A stretch of 52,577 nt of DNA from Verrucomicrobiota bacterium (GTDB lineage Bacteria; Verrucomicrobiota; Verrucomicrobiia; Limisphaerales; UBA9464): NCBI GenBank assembly GCA_008933025.1, contig WBXI01000005.1, forward strand, positions 1-52,577. The letters run 5' to 3'. Shown here piece by piece: positions 34,836 to 44,117 of this stretch. Both the position numbers and the translations under genes were made by a program. How positions within the stretch are numbered: the first letter of the stretch is position 1; each line of letters opens with the position of its first letter. The notes under the pieces are model-generated. The model did no database searches and was not told where the DNA came from. It was given only the letters and a program-made list of their open reading frames with translations.

Positions 34836-36008
34836 ATGAAATCTCCCGCTCCGGCCCATCGCCGCCACTTCATCGCTTTGGTCGCCGCCGGCCTCGTGCT
34901 GGCGGGTTGCAAGCCGTCCGACGACGCCGGCAAGCCCGGCGCGGCATCGACCGGGGCCATCGTGGTGGGCGAGTTCGCCTCGCTCCACGGCAGCGAGGCC
35001 GCCTTCGGCCAGTCGTCCCACAAGGGGACCGAGCTGGCGTTCGACGTCATCAGGTCCAACGGCGGCCTTCTCGGCCGCGAGGTCCGCTTGATCACCGAGG
35101 ACAACCAGTCCAAGGCCGGCGAATCGGCGACCATCGCCAAGAAGTTCGTCTCCCGCGACCACGTCGTCGCCGTGCTCGGCGAGGTGGCCTCCGGACGTTC
35201 GCTGGAGGCGGCACCGATCTGCCAGGCGGCCGGCATCCCCATGATCTCGCCGTCGTCGACCAACCCGAAGGTCACGGAGGTCGGCGACCATGTGTTCCGG
35301 GTGTGTTTCACCGACCCGTTCCAGGGCAAGCTGCTCGCGGACTTCGCGTGGAAGTCGCTCAAGGTGCGCCGGGTCGCGATCCTGGCGGACACCGCGTCCG
35401 CCTACAGCGTCGGCCTCGCGGATTTCTTCCGCCAACCGTTCGTCGCCGCGGGCGGCACGGTCGTGACCGAGGTGAAGTACGCGTCGCGCGACAAGGACTT
35501 CAAGGCGCAGTTGACGGCGATCAAGGCGGCCGCGCCGGACGGCCTCTGCGTGCCGGGTTACTACACCGAGGTGGGCTTGATCGTGAAACAGGCGCGCGAA
35601 CTCGGGCTGACGGTGCCGATCTTCGGCGGGGACGGCTGGGAAGCGCCGCAGTTGATCGAGATCGCCGGGAGCGAGGCGCTGAAGAACACGTTCTACTCGA
35701 CCCATTTCTCGCCGGCGCAGGACAACCCGGCGGTGAAGGCGTTCGTGGCGGCGTTCAAGTCGAAGTTCAACGAGGTGCCCGACGCCATGGCGGCCCTGGG
35801 CTACGACTCGGCGATGGCACTGGCGGAGGCCATCAAGAAGGCGGGCTCGACCGACCCGGCCAAGGTGACGGCGGCGCTGGCGGCGACGGATTTCGTGGGC
35901 GTGACCGGCCGGACCAAGCTGGACGCCCAGCGCAATGCCACCAAGCCCGCGGTGATCATCACCGTCGAGAACGGCGGGTTCAAATTCCTGCAGACCGTCG
36001 AACCCTGA
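34836..36008 (+). CDS. livK: Periplasmic-binding lipoprotein of a branched-chain amino acid-type ABC importer
   Basis: A 390-residue substrate-binding protein of the Peripla_BP_6 (LivJ/LivK) family. The signal peptide ends in a lipobox (VLAGC, Cys25). The stretch VVGEFASLHGSEAAFGQSSHKGTELAFDVIRSNGG and later QAAGIPMISPSSTNPKVTEVGDHVFRVCFTDPFQG are diagnostic. The ATG at 34836 is chosen for the signal peptide. The ligand may be branched-chain amino acids, but relatives bind urea, amides or aromatic acids. First gene of a five-gene importer operon. Confidence 0.9.
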   Translation: MKSPAPAHRRHFIALVAAGLVLAGCKPSDDAGKPGAASTGAIVVGEFASLHGSEAAFGQSSHKGTELAFDVIRSNGGLLGREVRLITEDNQSKAGESATIAKKFVSRDHVVAVLGEVASGRSLEAAPICQAAGIPMISPSSTNPKVTEVGDHVFRVCFTDPFQGKLLADFAWKSLKVRRVAILADTASAYSVGLADFFRQPFVAAGGTVVTEVKYASRDKDFKAQLTAIKAAAPDGLCVPGYYTEVGLIVKQARELGLTVPIFGGDGWEAPQLIEIAGSEALKNTFYSTHFSPAQDNPAVKAFVAAFKSKFNEVPDAMAALGYDSAMALAEAIKKAGSTDPAKVTAALAATDFVGVTGRTKLDAQRNATKPAVIITVENGGFKFLQTVEP

Positions 36009-36048
36009 ACGGCGGCGGCCGGCCAACCGACCCCCGGGATTTCCAAGC

Positions 36049-36939
36049 GTGTCCGAGTTCCTGCAGCAGTTGTTGAACGGGATATCGATGGGCGCGATCT
36101 ACGCGTTGATCGCCCTGGGCTACACCATGGTCTACGGCGTCCTGCGCTTCATCAATTTCGCGCACTCGGACGTGTTCATGGTCGGCTCTTTCGCGGCATT
36201 CCACGTGGCGCCCCGGCTCGGGTCCGGGGCGGTCGCCGGCGGCATGGCCATCCTCTGCGTGGCGATGGCCGCCTCCGCGCTGCTGGGGATGGCGATCGAG
36301 AAGCTCGCCTACAAGCCGCTGCGGGGACGGTCCACGCTCACGGTGCTCATCACCGCCATCGGCGTCTCCCTCCTGCTCCAGAACGTCGGGCAGAAAGTGT
36401 TCGGCGCGGAACCCAAGGCGTTCCCCGCGATCTTCCCGAGCCGCACGTTCCACCTCGGGACGGTGGTGGTGAACTCGACGCAGTTGGTCACGATCGCCAC
36501 CACGCTGCTCCTGCTGGCCGCGCTCCACGTCGTGGTGCACCACACCCGGGTCGGCATCGCGATGCGCGCGGTGTCCTTCAACGCCACCGCCGCTTCCCTC
36601 GTGGGCATCAACAACGACCGCATCATCTCGTTCACCTTTGCCCTCGGTTCCGCCCTGGCGGGCGCCGGCGGGGTGCTCTACGCGCTGAATTACCCCAGCA
36701 TCGACCCGCTCATGGGAACGTTGCCCGGGCTCAAGGCCTTCGTCGCCGCGGTCCTCGGCGGCATCGGCAACCTGGCCGGCGCCGCCCTCGGCGGCCTCGT
36801 GATCGGGTTGGTCGAGACCTTTGTCTCCGGCACCCGGCTCTCCACCTACCGCGATGCCATCGCGTTCGGGATCCTCATCGCCATCCTGTTGTTTCGTCCC
36901 GCCGGGTTGCTGGGCCGCGACCGGGTGGAAAAAGTCTGA
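36049..36939 (+). CDS. livH: LivH-type permease
   Basis: A 296-residue membrane protein with about eight segments. GTG start at 36049. The opening LLNGISMGAIYALIALGYTMVYGVLRFINFAHSDVFM and the core AGAGGVLYALNYPSIDPLMGTLPGLKAFVAAVLGGIGNLAGAALGG are the LivH pattern; the second includes the EAA-like loop that contacts the ATPases. With LivM it forms the membrane channel. It follows the binding-protein gene by 40 bases. Confidence 0.93.
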   Translation: MSEFLQQLLNGISMGAIYALIALGYTMVYGVLRFINFAHSDVFMVGSFAAFHVAPRLGSGAVAGGMAILCVAMAASALLGMAIEKLAYKPLRGRSTLTVLITAIGVSLLLQNVGQKVFGAEPKAFPAIFPSRTFHLGTVVVNSTQLVTIATTLLLLAALHVVVHHTRVGIAMRAVSFNATAASLVGINNDRIISFTFALGSALAGAGGVLYALNYPSIDPLMGTLPGLKAFVAAVLGGIGNLAGAALGGLVIGLVETFVSGTRLSTYRDAIAFGILIAILLFRPAGLLGRDRVEKV

Positions 36940-36953
36940 AGCGACGACCCTCG

Positions 36954-37892
36954 ATGCGTTTCCCCAAGTCCCAGCTCTGGCTCGCTTTGGCACTCGTCGT
37001 CGCCGGCGTGGTGTCGGCGTTCTCGGGGCGCATCAACGACTACTTCCTCGACGTGGCGCTGGGCGCGGGCATCAACATCGTCCTCGCGGTCAGCCTGAAC
37101 CTCATCAACGGGTTCACCGGCCAGTTCTCCCTCGGGCATGCCGGATTCATGGCCGTCGGCGCGTACACCTCCGCGCTGATGACCACCACCTTCGCGTCCC
37201 GGTTGCTGCCGCTGGTGGGCGGGCAGGCGTGGATCCTCTTTCCCTGCGCCTTGCTGGCCGGCGGCCTGCTCGCCGCCGTCGCCGGCATCGCCGTCGGCGC
37301 GCCCTCGCTGCGGCTCAAGGGCGATTACCTCGCGATCGTGACCCTCGGCTTCGGCGAGATCATCAAGGTGGTGCTGCAGAACATCGACGTCGTCGGCGCG
37401 GCCCGCGGCCTCTACGGCGTGCCCGCGCATGCCAACGTCTTCTGGGTGTTCGGCCTCGCCGCGGTCACCGTCTACGTGGTGTGGGCCCTGGTGAACTCCA
37501 CCTACGGGCGCGGTTTCCTCGCGGTGGCGGACGACGAGATCGCGGCGGAGGCGATGGGATTGGACACGACGCGCTACAAGGTCACGGCGTTCGTGGTCGG
37601 CTCGTTTTTCGCCGGGCTGGCTGGCGGGCTCTACGCGCATCTCAAGGGCTACATCAACCCCACCGGATTCGACTTCAACAAGAGCATCGAGATCGTGGTG
37701 ATCGTGATCCTCGGCGGGATGGGGCGCCACGTGGGCGTGGTGGCCGCGGCGATCCTGCTCTCGGTGGTGATGGAGCCGCTCCGGCGGTTCGGCGATTACC
37801 GGATGATCCTGTACGCGCTGCTGCTGATCGTGCTGATGCTGACCCGGCCGCAGGGCCTGTTCGTGTGGCGCTCCGGGCGCGGGACCGCATGA
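36954..37892 (+). CDS. livM: LivM-type permease
   Basis: A 312-residue membrane protein with about nine hydrophobic segments, the second permease of the importer. Diagnostic stretches are LNLINGFTGQFSLGHAGFMAVGAYTSA, LRLKGDYLAIVTLGFGEIIKV and FNKSIEIVVIVILGGMGRHVGVV. It lies 14 bases after livH, and its stop codon overlaps the start of livG as ATGA. Confidence 0.94.
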   Translation: MRFPKSQLWLALALVVAGVVSAFSGRINDYFLDVALGAGINIVLAVSLNLINGFTGQFSLGHAGFMAVGAYTSALMTTTFASRLLPLVGGQAWILFPCALLAGGLLAAVAGIAVGAPSLRLKGDYLAIVTLGFGEIIKVVLQNIDVVGAARGLYGVPAHANVFWVFGLAAVTVYVVWALVNSTYGRGFLAVADDEIAAEAMGLDTTRYKVTAFVVGSFFAGLAGGLYAHLKGYINPTGFDFNKSIEIVVIVILGGMGRHVGVVAAAILLSVVMEPLRRFGDYRMILYALLLIVLMLTRPQGLFVWRSGRGTA

Positions 37893-38689
37893 CCATGGCG
37901 ACCCCGAATCCATCCGGCGACGCGCTGCTCGAACTGCGGTCGGTGACGATCCGTTTCGGCGGGTTGACCGCGGTGGGCGGCGTGAGCCTGTCGATCGGGC
38001 CGGGCGAGTTGGTGGGGTTGATCGGGCCGAACGGGGCGGGCAAGACGACGGTGTTCAACCTGATCACGGGCGTGTACCCGCCGACCGAGGGGACGATCCG
38101 GGTGGCGGGCCGGCCGACGGGCGGGCTGAAGCCGTTCCAGATCACGAGGCTCGGGGTGGCGCGCACGTTCCAGAATATCCGGTTGTTTCCGAGCCTGAGC
38201 GTGCGGGACAACGTGCGGGTGGCGTTCCACCTGCACCTGGCCCACGACGCCGCGCATTCGTTGACGCGGTTCCGGGCGTTCCACCGCGAGGAAAGCGAGA
38301 TCGACGCGCGGGTGGACGAATTGCTGGACATCTTCCGGCTGGGACCGCACCGGGACGCGCCGGCAAAGAGCCTTCCGTACGGCGACCAGCGCCGGCTGGA
38401 AATCCTGCGCGCGTTGGCCACGCGGCCGAAACTGCTGCTGCTCGACGAACCGGCCGCCGGCATGAACCCCACCGAAAAGGCCGAGCTCATGCGCCTGATC
38501 GCGTTCATCCGCGGGAAATTCCAACTCGCCGTGCTGGTGGTGGAACACGACATGAAATTCGTGATGGGCCTGTGCGAGCGCGTGAACGTGCTCGAGCACG
38601 GCGTGAAGATCGCCGAGGGCACGCCGGACGAGATCCGGCGCGATCCCAAGGTCATCGAGGCCTATCTGGGCGTGGACCACGGTTCCTGA
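37889..38689 (+). CDS. livG: LivG-type ATPase
   Basis: A 266-residue ATPase. Walker A is GPNGAGKTT (46-54), Q-loop NIRLFPSLSV, signature LPYGDQRRLEILRAL, Walker B LLLLDEPAAGM and switch histidine VVEHDM. The C-terminal RRDPKVIEAYLG is the LivG end. The ATG at 37889 overlaps the livM stop. Fourth gene of the operon, 14 bases before livF. Confidence 0.94.
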   Translation: MTMATPNPSGDALLELRSVTIRFGGLTAVGGVSLSIGPGELVGLIGPNGAGKTTVFNLITGVYPPTEGTIRVAGRPTGGLKPFQITRLGVARTFQNIRLFPSLSVRDNVRVAFHLHLAHDAAHSLTRFRAFHREESEIDARVDELLDIFRLGPHRDAPAKSLPYGDQRRLEILRALATRPKLLLLDEPAAGMNPTEKAELMRLIAFIRGKFQLAVLVVEHDMKFVMGLCERVNVLEHGVKIAEGTPDEIRRDPKVIEAYLGVDHGS

Positions 38690-38703
38690 ACCCCGCGCGC
38701 GCC

Positions 38704-39411
38704 ATGCTCGAAGTCCAGGACATCAGCGTCGGTTACGGGGCGATCGCCGCCCTGCACGGCGTCTCGCTCCGCGTCGGTGCCGGCGAGATCGTGACGCTCA
38801 TCGGCGGCAACGGGGCGGGGAAGACCACGACCCTCCGGGCCGTGTCGGGACTGGTGAAACCGCGTTCGGGCCGGATCCTCTTCGACGGCCGGGACATCAC
38901 CGGTTGGCCGGCGCACCGGTTGGTGGCGGCGGGTCTCGCCCACGTGCCCGAGGGCCGGATGGTGTTCGCCAACCTCACCGTGCTGGAAAACCTGCGCATG
39001 GGCGCCTACCTGCGGCGCGACCGCGCGGAGGTGAACCGTTCGCTCGGGCACGTCTACCGCGTGTTCCCCCGGCTGGAAGAACGCCAGGCGCAGCCGGCCG
39101 GCACGTTGTCCGGCGGCGAGCAGCAGATGCTGGCGATCGGCCGCGCGCTGATGTCCAAGCCGCGGTTCCTGATGCTCGACGAGCCGTCGCTCGGCATCGC
39201 GCCGTTGCTCGTGAAATCGATCTTCGAACGGATCGTGGAGATCAACCGCGACGACGGGATCACGATCCTGCTGGTGGAACAGAACGCGAACCTCGCGCTG
39301 CGGGTCAGCGGCCGCGGCTACGTGCTGGAGACGGGCCGCATCACGCTGGCGGACACCGCCGCGGCGCTGCAGGACAACCCGCAGGTGCGCGGCGCGTATC
39401 TGGGCGGGTAA
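38704..39411 (+). CDS. livF: LivF-type ATPase
   Basis: The second ATPase of the importer, 235 residues. Walker A is GGNGAGKTT (34-42), the signature is LSGGEQQMLAIGRAL, Walker B is FLMLDEPSLGIAP and the end is VRGAYLGG, all as in LivF. Its TAA stop at 39409-39411 directly abuts the left edge of an inverted-repeat-bounded element, leaving no spacer. Confidence 0.94.
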   Translation: MLEVQDISVGYGAIAALHGVSLRVGAGEIVTLIGGNGAGKTTTLRAVSGLVKPRSGRILFDGRDITGWPAHRLVAAGLAHVPEGRMVFANLTVLENLRMGAYLRRDRAEVNRSLGHVYRVFPRLEERQAQPAGTLSGGEQQMLAIGRALMSKPRFLMLDEPSLGIAPLLVKSIFERIVEINRDDGITILLVEQNANLALRVSGRGYVLETGRITLADTAAALQDNPQVRGAYLGG

Positions 39412-39523
39412 GAACCCGTCCGGAAAAAGAAGGGGTCCTGCGGCGGGGGGCGAGCCGACCCGCGGCGGTCCGTCCGACCCCCGCGCCTCGCCAACGGCCC
39501 CGTCCCTGTTTTCAGACAGGCTC
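39412..39523 (+). repeat. Inverted-repeat-bounded dispersed element, copy A (112 bp)
   Basis: Starts GAACCCGTCCGGAAAA and ends with TTTTCAGACAGGCTC; the two ends are imperfect inverted repeats (11 of 15 match). It shares a 23-base block (39427-39449, AAGAAGGGGTCCTGCGG and on) and GCGCCTCGCCA at 39483-39493 with copy B at 49083-49242, in the same orientation. It fills most of the gap between convergent livF and folC. No protein is encoded. It looks like a MITE or a REP-like element. Confidence 0.82.
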
Positions 39524-39557
39524 CAAGGCCGCGACTCCCGCCGCGAGGTCCGGGCGG

Positions 39558-40832
39558 TCACGGGGGCAGGCCACCGCCCCACTCGTTGAGCGCGCGCTCG
39601 TCCGTCCCGGCCGGGGTCTCTTCCAACTGCTCGAGGAGCTCGCCCACGAGGTACAGCGACCCCGTCGCCAGCACGAAAGGGTCGGCCGCCACCGCGCGCA
39701 GCGCCTCGGCGACCGAACCCACCGCGCGCGCGGGACGCGCGATCCCGCCGGCAAGGCAGGCGAGGCGCAGTTCCTCCGCGGGCACCGTCCGGGCGCTCGA
39801 CACGGGCACCGTCACGATCCGTCCGGCCAGCGGGGCCAGTTCGGCGGCCATCGCCTTCCACTCCTTGTCCGCCAGCATCCCGATCACCAGCGTCGGGCGT
39901 TGGCCCGGGAACTCGGTCGCCAGCGCCTCGCGCAGCGCGCGGATGCCGTCGCGGTTGTGCGCGCCGTCCAGAAGGAGGGTCCGGGTGCCGCGGCGCAGCA
40001 CCTGCAGACGCCCGGGCCACGACACGGTGGCCAACCCGCGTTCCAACTGCTCGTCGGTCACGGGCAGCACCGCGCGCAGGGTGCGGACCACCGCGGCGGC
40101 GAGCGCGGCGTTCCGGCGCTGGTGGGCGCCCAGCAGGGGCAACGCGAACCTGAACTGGGCCACCGCGGCCTCGCCGACGACCACGAACGGCACGTCCAGT
40201 TCCCGGGCCTTGAACCCGAGCACCCCCAGCGCCTCGGGATCGCGCGTTGCCGTGAGCGCCGGCACGCCCGGTTTGAAGATCCCCGCCTTCTCGGCCGCGA
40301 TCGACGCCAGGTCGTTTCCCAGGACCTGCATGTGGTCGCGCCCGATGTCGGTCACGACGGACGCCAGGGGGTCCACGATGTTGGTGGCGTCCCAACGCCC
40401 GCCGAGCCCGGTTTCCCAGAGGACCACGTCGACGCGCTGTTCCGCGAACCAGAGCAACGCCAGCACGGTGGTGAACTCGAAGAACGTCGGTTCGAGCGCG
40501 GGAACGGCGGTCGCGACCCGGGCGTGCAGCCAACCGACGAGCCGCGCGAGGTCGGCGTCGGGGATGGGGCGGCGGTCGACCTGGATGCGTTCGCCGAAGC
40601 GGACGAGGTGGGGCGACGTGTAGAGCCCGGTGCGGCGACCGGCGGCGCGGTGGACCGACTCGAGCATGGCGCACACGGATCCCTTGCCGTTGGTGCCCGC
40701 GACGTGGAGGAAGCGGAGCGACGCCTGGGGATTGCCGGCGAGGGCCGCGAGTCGGCGCGGGACGTCGAGTCCGGGCTTGAAGCCGAACTGGCGCAGGGAA
40801 TGGAGATACGCGAGCGCGTCCGCGAACGTCAC
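39558..40832 (-). CDS. folC: Folylpolyglutamate/dihydrofolate synthase
   Basis: Adds glutamate to folates (and often makes dihydrofolate from dihydropteroate). 424 residues; GTG start at 40832. The ATP loop is HVAGTNGKGSVCAML, followed by GLYTSPHLVRFGERI and TFFEFTTVLALLWFAEQ, then ETGLGGRWDATNIVDPLASVVTDIGRDHM and LLLDGAHNRDGIRAL in the C-terminal domain. All are FolC signatures. Convergent with livF, with repeat copy A between them. Confidence 0.94.
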   Translation of the reverse strand: MTFADALAYLHSLRQFGFKPGLDVPRRLAALAGNPQASLRFLHVAGTNGKGSVCAMLESVHRAAGRRTGLYTSPHLVRFGERIQVDRRPIPDADLARLVGWLHARVATAVPALEPTFFEFTTVLALLWFAEQRVDVVLWETGLGGRWDATNIVDPLASVVTDIGRDHMQVLGNDLASIAAEKAGIFKPGVPALTATRDPEALGVLGFKARELDVPFVVVGEAAVAQFRFALPLLGAHQRRNAALAAAVVRTLRAVLPVTDEQLERGLATVSWPGRLQVLRRGTRTLLLDGAHNRDGIRALREALATEFPGQRPTLVIGMLADKEWKAMAAELAPLAGRIVTVPVSSARTVPAEELRLACLAGGIARPARAVGSVAEALRAVAADPFVLATGSLYLVGELLEQLEETPAGTDERALNEWGGGLPP

Positions 40833-40952
40833 GGGGTTCGGACTACACGGGAACCGCCGCCGGGGAAAGGCCGGAACGGCCGGACCTTGCGGGGCGGCCC
40901 CCTCGTTTCGCCGTGGAACCGCCGTCCGGCGACGGCGGCCACGGGGCGCCGG

Positions 40953-41765
40953 CTAGGGGACGGCGATGACCGTGAAGCCGCCGGATTTTTCGTCCGGTTG
41001 CAGCCGCAGCAACCCGCGTTTCTGGGCCTCCAGCAGCAGGTCGTTGAAGGAACGGAACCCGTAGGCCCGCTCGTTGAAACCGGGATTCCGGCGCTTGATG
41101 GCCTGCTTGATCATCGAACCCCAGATGCGCTCGTCTTCCTCGCGCTCCTCGGTCACCGCCTCGACCGTCTCCACGACGAGATCGAGCGCGTCGGCCAACT
41201 GGGGTCCCTTCTTCTCGCCCTCGCCGCTGCGGATCGGCGCGCCGGCCGAGACCTCCACCGCGTGGCGCCTCCGCGCCTTCGCGGGTTCCGCGCGCACCAG
41301 ATCGTCGTAATAGATGAACTGGTCGCAGTTGTTGATGAAAAGGTCCGAGGACGAGTTCTTGACGCCGACGCCGACGACTTTCTTGGCGTTCTCGCGCAAC
41401 TTGCTGACGAGCGGAGAGAAGTCGGAGTCGCCGCTGAGGATCACGAAGGTGTCGACGTGCCCCTTGGTGTAGCAGAGGTCGAGCGCGTCCACGACCATCC
41501 GGATGTCGGCCGAATTCTTGCCGGACTGCCGCACGTGCGGGATCTCGATAAGCTCGAAGGCGGCCTCGTGCAGGTCGCGTTTGAATTCCTTGTAGCGGTC
41601 GAAATCGCAGTAGGCCTTCTTCACGACGATGTGGCCCTTGAGCAGGAGTCGTTCGAGGACCTTCTTGACGTCGAACCGCGGGTAACGGGCGTCGCGTGCG
41701 CCCAGGGCGATGTTCTCGAGGTCGAGAAACACGGCCATCGTGGTTTCGGAGTCCTGTGTGCTCAT
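40953..41765 (-). CDS. NYN-domain protein with C-terminal LOTUS/OST-HTH-like region
   Basis: A 270-residue soluble protein. Residues 10-165 form a NYN (PIN-like) domain with the acidic metal site MAVFLDLENI (Asp15), DIRMVVDAL and FVILSGDSDFSPLVSKL. This fold is found in RNases such as MARF1 and bacterial YacP-like proteins. Residues 195-270 (DALDLVVETVEAV; SMIKQAIKRRNPGFNERAYGFRSFNDLLLEAQKRGLLRL) look like a LOTUS/OST-HTH domain, which binds RNA in eukaryotic relatives. A putative RNA-cleaving or RNA-binding protein; target unknown. The start ATG at 41765 removes an unrelated upstream extension. Divergent from the Gre-like gene. Confidence 0.9.
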   Translation of the reverse strand: MSTQDSETTMAVFLDLENIALGARDARYPRFDVKKVLERLLLKGHIVVKKAYCDFDRYKEFKRDLHEAAFELIEIPHVRQSGKNSADIRMVVDALDLCYTKGHVDTFVILSGDSDFSPLVSKLRENAKKVVGVGVKNSSSDLFINNCDQFIYYDDLVRAEPAKARRRHAVEVSAGAPIRSGEGEKKGPQLADALDLVVETVEAVTEEREEDERIWGSMIKQAIKRRNPGFNERAYGFRSFNDLLLEAQKRGLLRLQPDEKSGGFTVIAVP

Positions 41766-42002
41766 TCGTTGACGGGCCTTGCATAGCCGGAAGCGGGGCG
41801 AAGCACAGGCAAAATCTCGGAGACCGCGCCGGCGCGCGGTGTCTCCACGCTGTCCCGCGCGGGGTGCCGTCGCGCTCCGGTGGCGGGGGCATCGGGGCCG
41901 GGGCGCCCGGACCGGAGCCCGCGATGCGGCGACAATCTCCCCCGGCCCCATGGAGTCGCGGCTGGCGCCGGGCACCCATCCCGGCCACGGTTTTCGCATC
42001 AC

Positions 42003-42509
42003 GTGAACAAACGCGCGCTGCACCAACGGATACTCGAGCAACTCCAGGCGGGGATGGAGCTGTATTTCAAGGCGGCCCGCACCGCGCATGCCGAGGCGAC
42101 CGATCCCCAGAGCAAGGCCGAGAACAAGTACGACACCCGTGGCCTCGAGGCTTCGTATCTGGCCCGTGGGCAATCGCGGCAGGCCGCCGAGACGGAGGAT
42201 GCCATCGTGCAACTCCAGGCCATGCCCCTGCGCGATTTCCTGCCGGACGACGCGATCGATCTCGGCGCGATCGTCACGCTGGAACCGGCGGCGAAAGCGC
42301 GCGGCCCGGGTCGCAAGGCGGTCGCCGCGGTGTATTTCGTCGCGCCGAAGGGCGGCGGGACGGAGGTGGAAATGGACGGCACGGAAGTGACGGTGATCAC
42401 GCCGCAGTCGCCGTTGGGAAGCCAACTGCTGGGAAAACGGCGGGGACACCGGGTGACCATCGGCGAGGGTCCGTCGTCGACGGCGTACACCGTGGGCGCA
42501 GTGGCCTGA
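42003..42509 (+). CDS. GreA/GreB-family transcription factor
   Basis: A 168-residue protein related to the cleavage factors that rescue stalled RNA polymerase. The N-terminal half is a helical hairpin with the conserved stretch KAENKYDTRGLEASYLARGQ. The C-terminal half is the FKBP-like domain, ending in ITPQSPLGSQLLGKRRGHRVTIG. GTG start at 42003 (VNKRALHQRILEQL). This group differs from canonical GreA in the hairpin tip sequence, so its exact activity may differ. Transcribed alone, divergent from the NYN gene. Confidence 0.85.
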   Translation: MNKRALHQRILEQLQAGMELYFKAARTAHAEATDPQSKAENKYDTRGLEASYLARGQSRQAAETEDAIVQLQAMPLRDFLPDDAIDLGAIVTLEPAAKARGPGRKAVAAVYFVAPKGGGTEVEMDGTEVTVITPQSPLGSQLLGKRRGHRVTIGEGPSSTAYTVGAVA

Positions 42510-42515
42510 ACCGGG

Positions 42516-43373
42516 CTAGCCGTGCCGGAGTTCCGCGGGATCCTGGCGCCGGGCTTCCGAGGCGGACAGCGGTTGGGGCGCGTTGAGCTTGCGGTACAGC
42601 CAGGCCTCGAGCGGTCGCAACGGTCCCAGCCAGGGATAGACCGGGGAGTAGATGAGACGGAGCCGGACCAGCGAGAACAGCATGTTCAGCGACGTCTTGG
42701 CGTTGAACGCCACCTTGGAGCCGCTTTGGTCGGTCCACACCGTGGGGACCTCGCGGACGGATTTCCCGGCCCGGCGCAATGCGTAGAGCAGGTTCACGTC
42801 GAAGGCGAGATCGGCGATCCGCAATTGCGGATGGATGGCTTCCACCGCCGCGCGCCGCATCACTTTCGCCCCGCATTGCGTGTCGCGGATACCCATCCAG
42901 AAGAGGGCCTCGACGAAGCCATGGAAGAGGCGGCTCGCGATCCGCCGGTCCTTGGTCTGGGCCACGTTGATCCGCGATCCGTCGGTCCAGCGCGACGCGA
43001 TCACGCAGTCCGCCTCGCCGGCGCCGCAGCGGCGGACGAGGTCGAGGAACGACTCCGGGGGCGTGGCGCCGTCGGCGTCGACATAGCCGACGAGGTCGGC
43101 GAGGGGCGCGAGTTTGAGTCCCTCGATCAAGGCCCCGCCCTTGCCGATGGGCGCGGGGAAGTCGAGGTGGGCGATGCAGAGATAGCGTTTCTCGGCCTCG
43201 CGGACGACGTCGAGGGTGCGGTCCCGGCATCCGTTGAGGACCACCACCATCTGGAAGCGACCGGGATAATGGCGGATGAAGTGTTCGGCGTAGGCCGCGA
43301 GCACGGGACCGATGCGCCGCTCCTCGTTGTAGGCGGGAATCAGCAGCAAGAGACTGGGCGCGCTCGGCGTCAC
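42516..43373 (-). CDS. Family-2 glycosyltransferase (dolichol-phosphate-type)
   Basis: A 285-residue GT-A enzyme. LLIPAYNEERRIGPVL, the metal-binding D-x-D in LVGYVDADGATPP and later RDTQCGAKVMRRAAVEAI and ELRIADLAFDVNLLYALRRAG-like stretches are typical of polyprenyl-phosphate glucosyltransferases (Alg5-like, DPG synthases). GTG start at 43373. No membrane segments beyond a possible C-terminal amphipathic stretch. It ends seven bases from the convergent Gre-like gene. Acceptor unknown. Confidence 0.88.
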   Translation of the reverse strand: MTPSAPSLLLLIPAYNEERRIGPVLAAYAEHFIRHYPGRFQMVVVLNGCRDRTLDVVREAEKRYLCIAHLDFPAPIGKGGALIEGLKLAPLADLVGYVDADGATPPESFLDLVRRCGAGEADCVIASRWTDGSRINVAQTKDRRIASRLFHGFVEALFWMGIRDTQCGAKVMRRAAVEAIHPQLRIADLAFDVNLLYALRRAGKSVREVPTVWTDQSGSKVAFNAKTSLNMLFSLVRLRLIYSPVYPWLGPLRPLEAWLYRKLNAPQPLSASEARRQDPAELRHG

Positions 43374-43492
43374 GATGGGGGCGACCGTAGACGGCGGGCC
43401 GGGTTTCGGCGAACCGCCAATTTCGCCGGTCGTTTCCGGGGGCGCCTCCGCGGCATCGCGGCGGGCCGGTTAGAGGGTGGACGAGCCGGCGC

Positions 43493-44113
43493 GTGACATC
43501 CGGCGGTGGTTGTCGTCCAATCCGCGTGCACCCCGCCCCCGCCCTCGTGGAAAACCCGCAGGAATCCGGATCCGTCGCACCCGCCGCACCGCCGCCGCCG
43601 GGGGTGATGCCCGTCGACTTCGCGGCGGTGTACGAGGCGCACAGCCAGCAGATCTTTTACCTCGCGCTGCGGTTGCTGGGGGATCCGACCCAGGCGGAGG
43701 ACGCGACCCACGACGTCTTCATGAAGGCGTGGCGCCATCTCGGCGGATTCCGCGGCGAGGCCGACGTCCGGACGTGGCTTTACCGGATCACGCTGAACCA
43801 TTGTTCGAACCTGAGGTCGAGTTGGCACGCGCGGAACGTCCACACGCAGCCGGACGACACCGTCTTCGAGAACCTCGCCGGCCCGACGGACAGCCCGTTC
43901 CGCGACGTCGAGATGTCGGAATTGGGCCGGCGCATCCAGGGCGCGCTGGCCGAATTGCCCGAGGAATACCGGGTGCTCCTGCTGTTGGTGGCCGACCAGG
44001 AACTGAGCTACGAACAGATCGCCCAACTCACCCAGCAATCCACGGATGCCGTGCGGGGGAAGCTCCATCGGGCCCGCAAGGCCTTCGGCAACGTGTTCCG
44101 GAAGACCGCCTGA
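43493..44113 (+). CDS. ECF-type RNA polymerase sigma factor
   Basis: A sigma-70 family member of the extracytoplasmic-function group, up to 206 residues. Region 2 is FAAVYEAHSQQIFYLALRLLGDPTQAEDATHDVFMKAWRHLGGFRGEADVRTWLYRITLNHCSNL; region 4 is ELPEEYRVLLLLVADQELSYEQIAQLTQQSTDAVRGKLHRARKAF. The start is uncertain: GTGs at 43493, 43526 and 43547 and an ATG at 43607 (MPVDFAAVYEAH) are all in frame, and the Pro/Ala-rich stretch before MPVDF may be untranslated. It is followed four bases later by a 72-residue partner. No classical anti-sigma gene is adjacent. Confidence 0.92.
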   Translation: MTSGGGCRPIRVHPAPALVENPQESGSVAPAAPPPPGVMPVDFAAVYEAHSQQIFYLALRLLGDPTQAEDATHDVFMKAWRHLGGFRGEADVRTWLYRITLNHCSNLRSSWHARNVHTQPDDTVFENLAGPTDSPFRDVEMSELGRRIQGALAELPEEYRVLLLLVADQELSYEQIAQLTQQSTDAVRGKLHRARKAFGNVFRKTA

Positions 44114-44117
44114 TCCC

